Positions 13,667-24,091 of a stretch of DNA of 64,000 bases are shown here, piece after piece. A program made the translations under genes and the position numbers. Source of the DNA: Aquila chrysaetos chrysaetos (Eukaryota; Chordata; Aves; Accipitriformes; Accipitridae); contig NC_044004.1 in assembly GCF_900496995.4 (NCBI RefSeq), forward strand, positions 82,591,538 to 82,655,537, written 5' to 3'. The notes under the pieces were generated by a model. That model saw nothing but the letters and a program-made list of their open reading frames with translations, was not told where the DNA came from and did no database searches. Each line of letters begins with the position of its first letter. Within the stretch, counting starts at the first letter, position 1.

Positions 13667-15289
13667 AGCATCAGTCTCTATAAACTCTTGAGAAGGCTAC
13701 CAGGGTTCCTTCTCATTCCAAGGGCGCTTTGAAACACTGTCTACTGAGATCTTTCTCCAATTTGCAGAGAAAGTCTTTCCACACTGCTCATGCCCTCGAT
13801 ATATTCATACTGGTGGCTCACGCTTCTCCCCACCTCTCCCGATACTCCAACACGGTGCTCTTGGAGCTGCAGCCGCTGTTCTCTCTTTCCTTCAGGCCCC
13901 GAGATGTGTTGACTGCTTTTCATAGCAGGGCATGTCTGTAGGATTGCACGCATCCAGCAGCCTCTGCAACTAAACGCCCCCCCTAAAGGAACTAAAAGTC
14001 ACCCTAAAGGAACTAATAGGACACAGCTGAGCCATTTGCAGCCACTCTCTCAGACAGACATGGTCTTTTTGGAGAGACTAAAGAGAGGGATCCAAAGTGG
14101 TTTGTTGAGGAAAAGAGGTAGTATCCTAAAGAAGCATTTTCTAAACCCAGACACTGAATAGCAGCATTCTGCACAGGAATGGCTGGTCCCGCTTCCTGCT
14201 TAATTACAGCTAATTCCCCAAATTTACCTTTGTGAATAAGTGCTTGCTGCATGTGCAGCTGCCAGCAGCCTATCTGATCGGTGAAGTAGGAATAAAAAGG
14301 TCCCCACTTTCTACAGTCCTGTTCTCTGATCACCAGACAGGTTAATTGCCTGCTTTTTCTTCAGCTACACATCTAAGATCCAATGGTTTTTCTGCTTTGT
14401 AACTATTGCCTGGCAGGATCAAAGCTTATCAGCAAACATCCCTGGCCAAATCCCCTGCTGAGTGAGAGCTGCCCGCTGCACCCCGAGGACCATGTTATCA
14501 TAAAACCTAGTTGAGCTGAGCAGCAGGCTTGGCCCTGTTAAGCCCATAGTAAGCTGTTACTGATTTTTTTTTCCTCTCTCGGGTCCTAAAGTCCTAGGAG
14601 TGCTGAAATAGTCCCTGGAGAAGAAAGCAAGCAGGTGACAAAACCCAGCACTAGCCCCAGCTCCTGATGTCTTTGGCAGCTGAATCTGGCTGAAGACTCT
14701 GGGCCAGTGAGCATAAATGTCCACCCAGATTGAGATTTTTGCCTCCAGGAGCACCTTGCTGGAAGAACTGAAAGGTGGAAGAGGGAAACGCCGGAGAACG
14801 CACAGTGACACGTAACCAGAAGCTGTGGACTAGGAGCTCTGATGCTAAATCAATCCGGAGAGGAAAAGCTGAAGGATTACACTTGACTGTAGGCACTCAG
14901 GAGTCAAGTGTTGCTGCCAGGTGACTTGAAGAAATAAGAGAAGCAGAGGCACTGAGATTATACACCAGTGGAAGTTAAAGCTGCTGTTATTCCCCTGGAA
15001 GGAATTAATCTGTATTCATCCTGGAGATCCGAGAAGAGTGCTCAACTACCACCACAGGTAAGTTGTTGTTTATTAAATCAGCTAGTAGACGAGAGGATAA
15101 GAACCCAGACATTATTATAGCCAACAAAACAGCCCTTAATTATAGCGATCCTTTGTATTTAGCTGTATCCGAAGATACCAGGTGAGACTGCTATATGCAA
15201 ATGGAAGTAAGATACATACACAGCAAATAAGCGCACAGCACTTGCTTCACTGCAGTAACACGCCAAGCACACAAAAAAGATAGGAAGAG

Positions 15290-15445
15290 ATTTACCATCC
15301 TAGTTTTGCAAATGGGACAACGGTTAGCTAAATTTCTATAGGGTGGGACAGTAGCTACTCAAAAGTCATGTTGAAAACCCAAGACAAGGCTAGGAATCCA
15401 GCCCATATCATCTTTATGCCAGTCAAACACTTTAACCAACCTTTC
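15290..15445 (+). repeat. MIR-like amniote SINE remnant
   Basis: The order of segments follows the core and tail of amniote MIR elements: a stretch like 'ATCCTAGTTTTGCAAATGGG', then an AAGTCAT core, then AAGGCTAGGAATCCAGCCC, and finally CACTTTAACC near 15428-15438. Divergence is high, as expected for a SINE older than birds. The call rests on recall of the consensus, not an alignment. Confidence 0.5.
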
Positions 15446-18400
15446 CAGTCTGTAAGAAACCGCATACCATTAACAGCCATGGATGACAGCAAAGAAGATG
15501 GGCTCTTCTTTAGAAAACCACGGCCACAGCCTTAGGAAACCTACCTGCGAGCAGTGACTGTATCAGTACAGAACTGGTATATAAACAAAGATGTTATAAG
15601 CAAGGTCCAAGACTTAGCACAGTATTCCTTCTTCTCCTTCCCTCTTCCTTTTTATGAGTGCAAAGGTGTATAGCTGCACAGTGGAAAGACAAATCCAACC
15701 CCCCTGCCTCTCAAACCCTCCTCTAGAAAACCAAAGGAATCCCACAGGCTGCCAAAGGAGGGGGGGGAAGGTCTGTTCCTGTTAGAAACTTGTGGAAGAT
15801 CAGCAGTATTCAACCATTTTCTGCACCATCTCACTGCAAACCAGAAAGCCTCAGTGTTGTGCCCATCACTGGAAGAGCTCTCTTCTGCACTGACCCTTGT
15901 CTTTTATCAGCTCCTTAACCAAACCATGTGAAAGAAGAGTGGAAGTGCATTTCCCCCCACTTGGATATTTAAGGCATGGTACTCACTTTAAGAATAGACC
16001 ATAGGCTGCCCATAAAAATAGAATGCCTCAGTCTTTGCCAGTTACCCAAAATCAGCCTTAATAGCAAGCAACAGGAACGTAAAACCAAAGAAAAAATGTT
16101 TTTAGTACAGGCCCAATATTAATACTACATCTACCTTGTTTGGAAAAAGTTGTGGAGGAAAGAAAATGGTACTGATTTCTAACCATACTTTTGAGCAAGT
16201 CCGTGAGATATGCTCTGTTCATCCCGATAAGAAAACCTCAGGACCCAGACCCCCAGATGGAAGCCACCCCCCATGCTAAATGTTCACACCAGGGATTATT
16301 TTCAGAGAACCTTCCCCTGGCTAACATACCTGGGGCAAAGGTATCTCCCATCTAAAGGATAAATATACATCATAGCTGACTAGCACTCAGCTAACTATGA
16401 ACAAACATTTGACATGTTCTATGACTGCGCATCCTCAGCAGGATAAGGCACAAATGTTTTTTACATTGAAACAGAAATCCCTGTTCTCATAAGCATTAAG
16501 AGCCACACAACGTACACGCATACAGATCAGAGGAGTATGTGTCATAACCATCGCTTGCTTGGTGTTGTTTTCTTTAACAACACCCTGAGAACTAATGTGG
16601 AATGAGAAAGTTTCGGGCGCAAGACTGAATCCCTAACTGGGGCTTGTAAGACTACTACAACAGCTATTGCAGTGGCAACAGTAGGCTGTGGAGGTAACTG
16701 ATCAAAGTACACATCCTGAGAACCACACAAACCCAAATTCCTTCAACAGAGCCACATTTGATTTCGCAACTGATAGAAGTAGCTCGTGTTGCATTTACAG
16801 CATTGAGTGCGTGGCTTTTCCCGATTGCCCAGAGAGGATAAAGGTGGCAAGATTACATTTAATGGAACAACAAAAGCTTAGAAAAGCAAAAGGCATCAGA
16901 CAGATGAGCTCTGGATGCGCCGGACAGTGCCTCTGGGTAAGACAGCGCTGCTGAATTTGATAACTGGCATTCCAAGAAGGGGAGGTCTCAGCCTCACGAG
17001 CAACACTCCAAAAATTGCTGCTTACAGCACGGTTTGAGTGAGGGACAGCACGCAGCTGCCGCGGGAGCGTCGGCTGGGACCCGCGGCGTCCCTTTGCTCT
17101 CCTGACACAGCGAGGAAGGAGCACGCTACTTTGCTCTTTGTCACAGAACAGCTTTCCCCTCCTATTTGCCTGACACCGTGCCAACGTCTTGGGCAAGGAG
17201 CTGGCACGTAAACCGCACCTAGGGGCTGATCATCCGCGGCACAAACCATTAGGCTACTGGCCTTTGCAATCTTGGCAGGACAGCAAGCCAAAACCAGGGA
17301 CCACCCCGAGTCCTTTTGCTTCTTAACATAGTTAATAATTGAGCTACCGATGAAAAAGACTTCCGAGATCCCTGGCTCAGTCACTGTACAGAAGACTGCT
17401 ATTTAGACCACAGTAATGTTTTCCCAAGTTCCTTGGAGACTTGGGATTATAAACTCAACTCTAACCTTTGAAACATTTCACCCACAGCTACATGAAATCC
17501 TCAGAGAACAAGCACACAGGCCCTCGCAAAGTAAACAGAGATGTTGCATTTCCACCCTTGCGTAACTTGCACAACTGCGACTCTTTTCGGCTCGGTCCAC
17601 GTACCCCCGTGTAACGCTCAGTGGGCAAAGCTCTAGGTGCACACAGGAGACTGTTAGAAAAACGGGACCCTTCAAGGCACAGCACAGGGCATTCCCACCA
17701 AACGGAGGGCATCTGTACTTGGAAAATGTACCCCCTTTTTTTTTTTCTTTTTTACATTTATGTAAAAATACCTCCTCCCACAGCAACTGGGGCAGACGGG
17801 GGATGTCATCAACCCGTCGTAACGCCGGTCCTGCCATGCTAGCAAAGGCGACATTACATTTGAGCCCGAATCCCTGCCCAGGCACATCTTTTTATAGGAA
17901 ATGCCCTGCTGGGAAGAAACAGGTGGCCTAGCTCCACTCCCACCAAAGCCTGCAAGCCCTATTTTCTCACGGGCCGTTATGCATCCCGCCTTTCCACAAC
18001 AGCTATGTCCTTCTCCGTTTTCAGCTGATTTATCCCGGACAGCTGAGAACTACAGTAAGGAGCCGTTCCTATCTTTGTTCTACTGAGGGGGAACAAAGGA
18101 AGCAAGAGGTTCAGAAAGACACAGAAGGTCAAGGAGAAAGCGTGTGACAGAGGAAGGAGCTGCATTCGCCTTTCTAGGTCCAGGACAAAATTTCTCACCA
18201 TAGGCTAGCTCTCCCATTGCCTTCACTGGGCGGGAATGAAGCCAGCGCCGAGTGCTCTGGAAATCCCATCAGGAATGCTTCCTTCTTTTAGATGTTTTAA
18301 TAGCGTTCACGTCTCTCTGATGAAGACGTACTTGCCGCAGCCAAAAAAAACCCCACCAGCACTCTTTGAAGGAGAAATTAAATGCTTCATTAATTCAAAA

Positions 18401-21400
18401 ATTGTTGAGACTGCAGATCAGGAACAGAACATACAGGTCTAGAGGCAAGATTACTAATAATTCATGAGCAAAATGCTATGTTTATGCAACACTAAGGATG
18501 AGATTTTAATTGCTTATTACTCTAATTGATTTCATTCAGTTGTTATGGCAACTTTCTCCTTTTAGTATATGCACTACACCAGACGCTTACACGTTTAAGC
18601 CATGAAGTAAGGCAATGTGACACACCACAGTTGCAACATGTATTGTAAAATAATACTGTCTGCTCATATGATGCGTAGTAGGCAGAGACCATAGTCAGAG
18701 CTGGCTAACATCTTCTAGTCTATGATGTTTTATTATTATATGCAGTTTCTCTCGGCTGTCCCAACTGATGACTTCCATGCTTATCTCCACCAACTACTCT
18801 TGGTTTAAACTACTTGGCACTCCGCTTGAGCAAAAACAGTGGCTGTTTTGCAAAGAAGCTAGTTAGTAATGGCAGTTTTGTCAGCACGTAAGTTAGACAT
18901 TATCTCATCTATATTCTGACTCTTTTCCAGAAAAGCTTTTACACAACATGAATTCAGAGCACGAACTCAAAACCTGACAGTTGAGACCTGAAGTCAAAAC
19001 CATGCCTTTTGCTGTTTACAGTTCAGTTAAACAAGAACAGCCAGCACAGGCTTTGCTTCGCTGTACTTGCACATCCACTCCTATTTCTCTCTCCTGCCCA
19101 GTATCTCCCCAGTGATGGTGGAACTGCTGCTCGCGTGCAAACATATCCACGAACTTGTGCACAGCAAAACAGATCTTGCTCTCCGAGCACGTATGCTAGC
19201 GAAGCACGTTTTGCAGGTCCCTGGAGTACATCCTTAAAATCTCTTGCGAGTCATCTCTTTCACATACACCAAGTTTTTAGGGAGCTCAAGACAGCAGCTG
19301 TGAGTTAGAAGTTGTTTGGAAATGGAAACAGATATTGTCCTTTGTTAAAGGCCCTACGCAACGTACATTGAACTGGAAACTGCAGAAGCTGGTTTCTGGT
19401 CTTGCCCCAGTATCTACTGATTCACATTTTCGCTGAGCTTCAAAGCCCTGATAGCTGACTGGTATCACAAGAATAAGGCATTCACCTATTAGTCCAGCCC
19501 CTTCACAAGCAAGCAAAAAAACGGTATGAGATTGTGAAGCAGCGCCGTCCTTCAGATCAACCATTTGACCATTTGTGTGGTTCAACCTTTCACGCTACAG
19601 TCAAGCACAGAGCCTGCTCTAAGTACTGACCAACAGAAACATATTACTTATTCCACCAGAAAAAAAAGAGGAGCTGTTAAAGACCAGGGCCTGAACACAC
19701 CAATGGATTTATGCTGAAATATTTTATTGCTTCATGTCACTTGTTATGTAACCAAGTGGCAGAGAAGTCAAGTTTCACATTTAAAAGGCCATCATCATGA
19801 TTTAATTACAGAATGACAATTCACTAGGAACAAAAGTGGTTCCACTGCTGATCCCTTGCAGCCCAGTTCAGCCACAGGAGAGCAGGTGAGCAGTATGATA
19901 ACATCTCAAGATCCTCTTAGAAACCAGGGCTCATCTAGACCCATGTGAACCATCAGCGCTACACTTTTACATAGGTTAGGCAACACGCTATCTCAGAAAA
20001 ACACAGGGAGTAACACCCCAGAGCTCATACAGAAACCATACAGCCAGGAGCTCTCCCAGGAGATGTCTCCCCCACAACAACATTCCCTTTCAGCCCCCTC
20101 AGCCTCCACCCAAACCAGTCTTACTGACAAGGCAGTTATGAAAATGAGCACATATTTAAACTCTTGAGACTGCAAGCGTTCGAAGTTTCACCTCGTGGTA
20201 CAAGAAAGCCCAAAACAGCATTTAAAAACCACGCACACCTCTGCTATTAAAAACAAGCCAACCACCAAAAGCCGCATTCTTTGAACAAAGCCAGGCAAAC
20301 GTCCTTTGAGGGATACCCAGCTATCTGACCCAGCAAAATCAAAGTCGAGCCTAAATTATCAAACCACAGAAGTAAGCCTGAACAACGTTCTTGCAAGCAA
20401 ACGTCTTTTCATGCTGGGACAAACTTGAAAGGGGCTGAATGGTACACCTCAAGCTTTATTAAACAGATTAATCTCACAAGCTGTTAGTAAACCCGGGGAC
20501 ATTGCCCATGGCTTCCTACCTTCCTAACAGCCCACCTACGCAGCACACGCATCATCTGTCGACTCCTGAGCGAGGTGGTTGCTGTACTGAAGCGACCCGA
20601 GTGAGCACCTTTGAAGTAGAAGCTCAACATCTTTGCTGCAGCAGCTTTCATGTTCAAAGCGGTCACAACAGACAGCAAGGAAGCCATTGCTCTTAAAACA
20701 TTACAGCGTGCGTTTCGAAGACGAACTCTTCCTTCATATAACTGACTTTGTGGTACACGTGAGTTATTAGACAGAAGGGAACTTCATACAGAACTGTTAG
20801 TAGTATCAAGTGTCCATCCCTCATCTGTTGCATGTGGGAAGTCAGAAGCCTTGTAGCATGTTCCTGTATTTAAAAAAAGAAGCTATGAAGGCCATAAAAA
20901 AACCCCTGAATGTTATTACACTCAAGAGGATTATTTTAACAGCAGCAGTGACCCTATTCTTCCTACACATGCTCCCTGCCAATGAGTGACAGCACTCACT
21001 GTCAGCCTCATAGCACCCTATTCATTCCCAGGCCCAGCATACACACATTGCCCCATGTTGGAACATCCGAGGCAAGATTTCCCTTCGCAGCAGCAGTGGC
21101 CAGAGCTGGAAGACAGGCTGACCTGGCAGAGGAAGCACCTTTGTCATTTCTCTCACTCCATCCCTTGCACAAGAGAAAAAAAAAAAAAAAAAAAGACAGA
21201 AAGAGGGCAGATCTGTATTGAGCTACAAAGTGCAATAGGTCTATGATGATGCTTACAGCCACCTCAGCAGGTCCGGGCTCCCTCTTTCAGTCTTTCTAGG
21301 GCTCAGATGATCTTTCTGGCAAGAACCAGTTACAGCCCCCTTACTCCTTAATTTTTACAACATAAGCACGACTTGGAAATACACTGGCAAGACACAGGCA

Positions 21401-21904
21401 GGATGAGACAAGAAGGAAACTAGCTCAGGTTTGCCTTTCAGCAGTTACCCTAATTGTTTCGGATTGCCAAGATGCAGACACATCTCGAGACCAGATTTTA
21501 CTTGGAAGACCGGGAACGGCATCAGCCCCAAACCCAGCAAACCCCAGAACACTTGGCCTGTAATGACCCCTAACTTAACCACTAGCAGGAGCTCCCATTT
21601 GCCAGATGTACAAATGCACCACTCACAACACTCAGCCCAGCACAACAGAGCCCAGCTGCAGCTGGGTGATTAGCAGAGGATACCTCACACTAACTTCTAA
21701 AACTGACAGGAGCAAAGCTGAGAAGAGATTCACATCCAGTAGCAACCAACACAGAAGTGTCTTTTTTTTTTTCCTTGCAAACTGCTTACTAGAACTTCTG
21801 GGGAACCTGGAACACAGCTGCAGTACCATATAAGCTATACAGCCAAAAAAAAAAAAAAAAAGCAAGGCAAAAGCTTCAAGTAACCAACCATTAACTCACA
21901 TCAG
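15446..21904. other. Intergenic DNA immediately 3' of CCNG2
   Basis: No coding exon recognised. The stretch contains A-runs at 21178-21194 and 21845-21861, T-runs at 17738-17755 and 21762-21772, and an AT-rich block near 18440-18560 with homeodomain-like TAATTG cores beside an RFX-like half site. AATAAA hexamers on the minus strand at 20455-20460 and 19723-19728 could serve as more distal poly(A) signals for CCNG2. Confidence 0.5.
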
Positions 21905-21924
21905 TTAACAAACACAGCACTTGG

Positions 21925-21930
21925 TTTATT
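21925..21930 (-). terminator. CCNG2: Candidate CCNG2 poly(A) signal AATAAA
   Basis: The plus strand reads TTTATT, so the minus strand carries the canonical AATAAA hexamer. Within 40 nt downstream on the minus strand comes a GT-rich stretch (TGATGTGAGTTAATGGTTGG), the usual downstream element. It lies 2.0 kb past the CCNG2 stop. An ATTAAA at 22177-22182 and hexamers further out are alternatives. Confidence 0.4.
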
Positions 21931-22079
21931 TTTGTTCTCAACTGAAACAAGACTGAGTAGGTTTGTTACCTGCAACCAAAGTACTCCATTTCAGAAGTGA
22001 GCTTCCAGGCGCAGCAACTTGCAGTAAGAAGTCTTCAGATGTACAGTATTTATATCATACAGAGTACACAATAAATTAC

Positions 22080-22199
22080 TATCTACATGCAACATACCTA
22101 CAAAAAGTTACATACAATGTAAAAAAATACAGTATTTTCTGCTCATTTTTTGTTTTAAATTTTTTTCTGTACATTTTTTAATTTACATTTTTATATACA
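22080..22199 (-). promoter_or_regulatory. Two Pumilio response element matches in the 3' UTR
   Basis: On the minus strand TGTAGATA (22080-22087) and TGTATATA (22192-22199) both fit the Pumilio consensus UGUANAUA. They are 112 nt apart inside the inferred CCNG2 3' UTR. The surrounding sequence is AT-rich, so chance occurrence is not negligible. Confidence 0.35.
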
Positions 22200-23084
22200 T
22201 TTTTGTAAACTTTTTGTATTTTTATAAAACTTAAATCACGTAACAGTTATGAACTTACGGCACCTCTCTTACCATTCTAAAACAATGCTTGCATCTACAA
22301 AACAGCCTTTAGCTTGTTTGCTCCTTCATTTCTACTTTGGCACCAACACACTTCACACCATTATTCTGAGCTAATTAGTCCGCTTCCTACCTAGCCATGT
22401 TCTCGATACGGAGAAACACAATCATACTTCAATTTGTGCTTCAATAAAAAAGTTTGGAAAAAACCATTACATTAACTACTTCATCAACATCACATTTACC
22501 TGATATTACTGCATAATATCAACTCTTCCTGCACTAACTGCTTTACGTAAGCATGCAAACAAGTCTGATTATGACTCAATCAATAACATGAATATACTGA
22601 AAAACAACTACGAGGGTTAAATATTAAAAGGAATGTAGACTTATCAAGATTTACCATGTTAATAAGTCTAAGCTAATAGTATGGATTGACATGTTAACAG
22701 TTAAGATTTAAAACACACTGAAGTATACCATGTGAATTTCAGCATAAAAACATCTGTATTGCAGAAAATATGAAGTAACTCCCTGCCACACACTTTATAC
22801 TACCCTTTAGTGAAAATTAGCCTTGACAAGAAACCTCCTTCTTGCCGTGCATACTCCTCTTGTGAAATAGGGATTCCTGAAGTTCATAGAAACCAAGCTT
22901 GAAAAAAAAATCTACTTGGAGTATACAACTCAAAACCCTGCTGAAAAGGAGCACAGCATGTAAAGTGTTAAAGCAGTTTCAGTATTTGGCCCATTTGACA
23001 GGAAATCATTTCAGCCTGGTACTACGTACACATACTACTCCACATAACCTACTCAGCCCATTTGATCTAATCCCAAAACACTGA

Positions 23085-23712
23085 AGAGTGGAGGTGCCCT
23101 CAAGGGGACTCTAGTCCAACCTCCTGCTCAAAGCAAAGTCAACGACGAAGTCAAACCACGCTCAGGGTTTTGTGATGTTGAATCCTGAGAATCTCCCAGC
23201 ACAAAGACTGCACAGCCCCTCTTGGTCCACTCCCATGCTTGATGGTCCCCATGGAGCAAACTTCTTCCATTAACTGAGAAATTCACATTTTGATTTAATG
23301 AAAGCCTCTCATTCTTGCTCCATGCTTCTCAAACAAAACCTCCTCCTCAGCAACCTCCTCTTAGATACCAGAAGGCTGCTGTTCCATTCCATTTTTCCCC
23401 CAAAGGCCACTTTGCCACTGAATAAGCTCATTTCGCTTAACCTCCCCTCACAGGTCCTGTGCCCCAAAACCCTTAACCATCTTGGCAGCTTCCTGGTGGA
23501 CTTGCACAAGTTGATCAATGTCTTGAGCCCAAAAGTGGACGCTGTTCCAGATGAGAAAGAATGCCAAATAAAGGGAAGAAAAAACCCCCTACTTCCCTCA
23601 ATCTGTCGGCTATGCTCCTGTTAACACAGCCCAGTACGCCGCCGGCCTTCATTGCTGCCACGGCACACTGCTAATGTGTTTAGCTGCTAAGCATTTTGGA
23701 CCACCAGGTACA
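23085..23712 (-). repeat. CR1 LINE fragment (3' part), in CCNG2 sense orientation
   Basis: The plus strand carries the antisense of the familiar avian CR1 3' region: 'CTCTAGTCCAACCTCCTGCT' near 23110, CCTCACAGGTCCTGTGC near 23444, then a stretch matching the CR1 reverse transcriptase end, including TGGACGCTGTTCCAGATGAG near 23535 and CTATGCTCCTGTTAACACAGC near 23610. The element therefore runs 5' to 3' on the minus strand, the same way as CCNG2. It is 5'-truncated, as nearly all CR1 copies are, moderately diverged, and starts about 245 nt past the CCNG2 stop. Confidence 0.85.
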
Positions 23713-23958
23713 GGACTACGTTTATGCTTGTTAACAACAGAACTATACATGAACTTTTTTGCTGAACTGGGTACCTGAAAGGGATTTTTTTTTCTTCCTT
23801 AGAATTACAACAACAAAAAAAACCAAGGCAGGCATTCAAAGCATTGATATACCACAGCAATTCTTGCATTAATACAGTTTACAGATTACCACCTCATTAT
23901 TGCCAAAAGACTCCATGGTGCATTAGTAACTTGAACCTAATACAATCAAGACTTAACG

Positions 23959-24091
23959 CTACGACCGACAGCTAAGAGCTTGCCACTTTGTTTTAGGTTT
24001 GAGTTCAAAGAAGAAGGTGCCTTCCAGATCACTCGGAGGAGAACTGCTTAGGCTTTCTTCTCCACTGCTCATATCTTCACAGGAGTCTTCA
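23959..24091 (-). CDS. CCNG2: CCNG2 coding exon 7, PEST-like tail and stop
   Basis: Encodes EDSCEDMSSGEESLSSSPPS, an acidic Ser-rich PEST-type degradation signal shared with human cyclin G2, followed by TFFF and a C-terminus (KTKWQALSCRS) that differs completely from the human one. Acceptor CCTAG|T; stop TAG at 23961-23959. Confidence 0.95.

Larger units (their letters stand above)
1..15289. other. Intergenic DNA beyond the CCNG2 3' end, no gene recognised
   Basis: No reading frame here resembles a protein family I know. The longer open frames (for example 1527-2042 plus and 619-1176 minus) are of mixed, low-conservation-looking composition and have no recognisable exon neighbours. Base composition is balanced and interspersed repeats are rare; A and T homopolymers occur at 231-251 and 8159-8176. 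In human the next genes on this side of CCNG2 are CXCL13 and CNOT6L, but I see no CXC chemokine exon. An isolated strong splice-donor-like sequence sits at 15055-15061. An unannotated lncRNA cannot be excluded. Confidence 0.6.
21908..23958 (-). other. CCNG2: CCNG2 3' untranslated region (inferred extent)
   Basis: This follows the CCNG2 stop codon directly in the last exon. The distal part (about 21960-22780) is AT-rich with many ATTTA and TGTA words on the minus strand, a composition usual for 3' UTRs of unstable regulatory mRNAs. The proximal part contains a CR1 fragment in the same orientation as the mRNA. The end is set by the AATAAA at 21925-21930 and is an inference; no transcript evidence is available. 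Confidence 0.4.

Noticed and set aside
1..21900. CXCL13 or other chemokine genes expected downstream of CCNG2
   Set aside because: No exon with a signal peptide followed by a CXC motif was found; in human the gap is several hundred kb.
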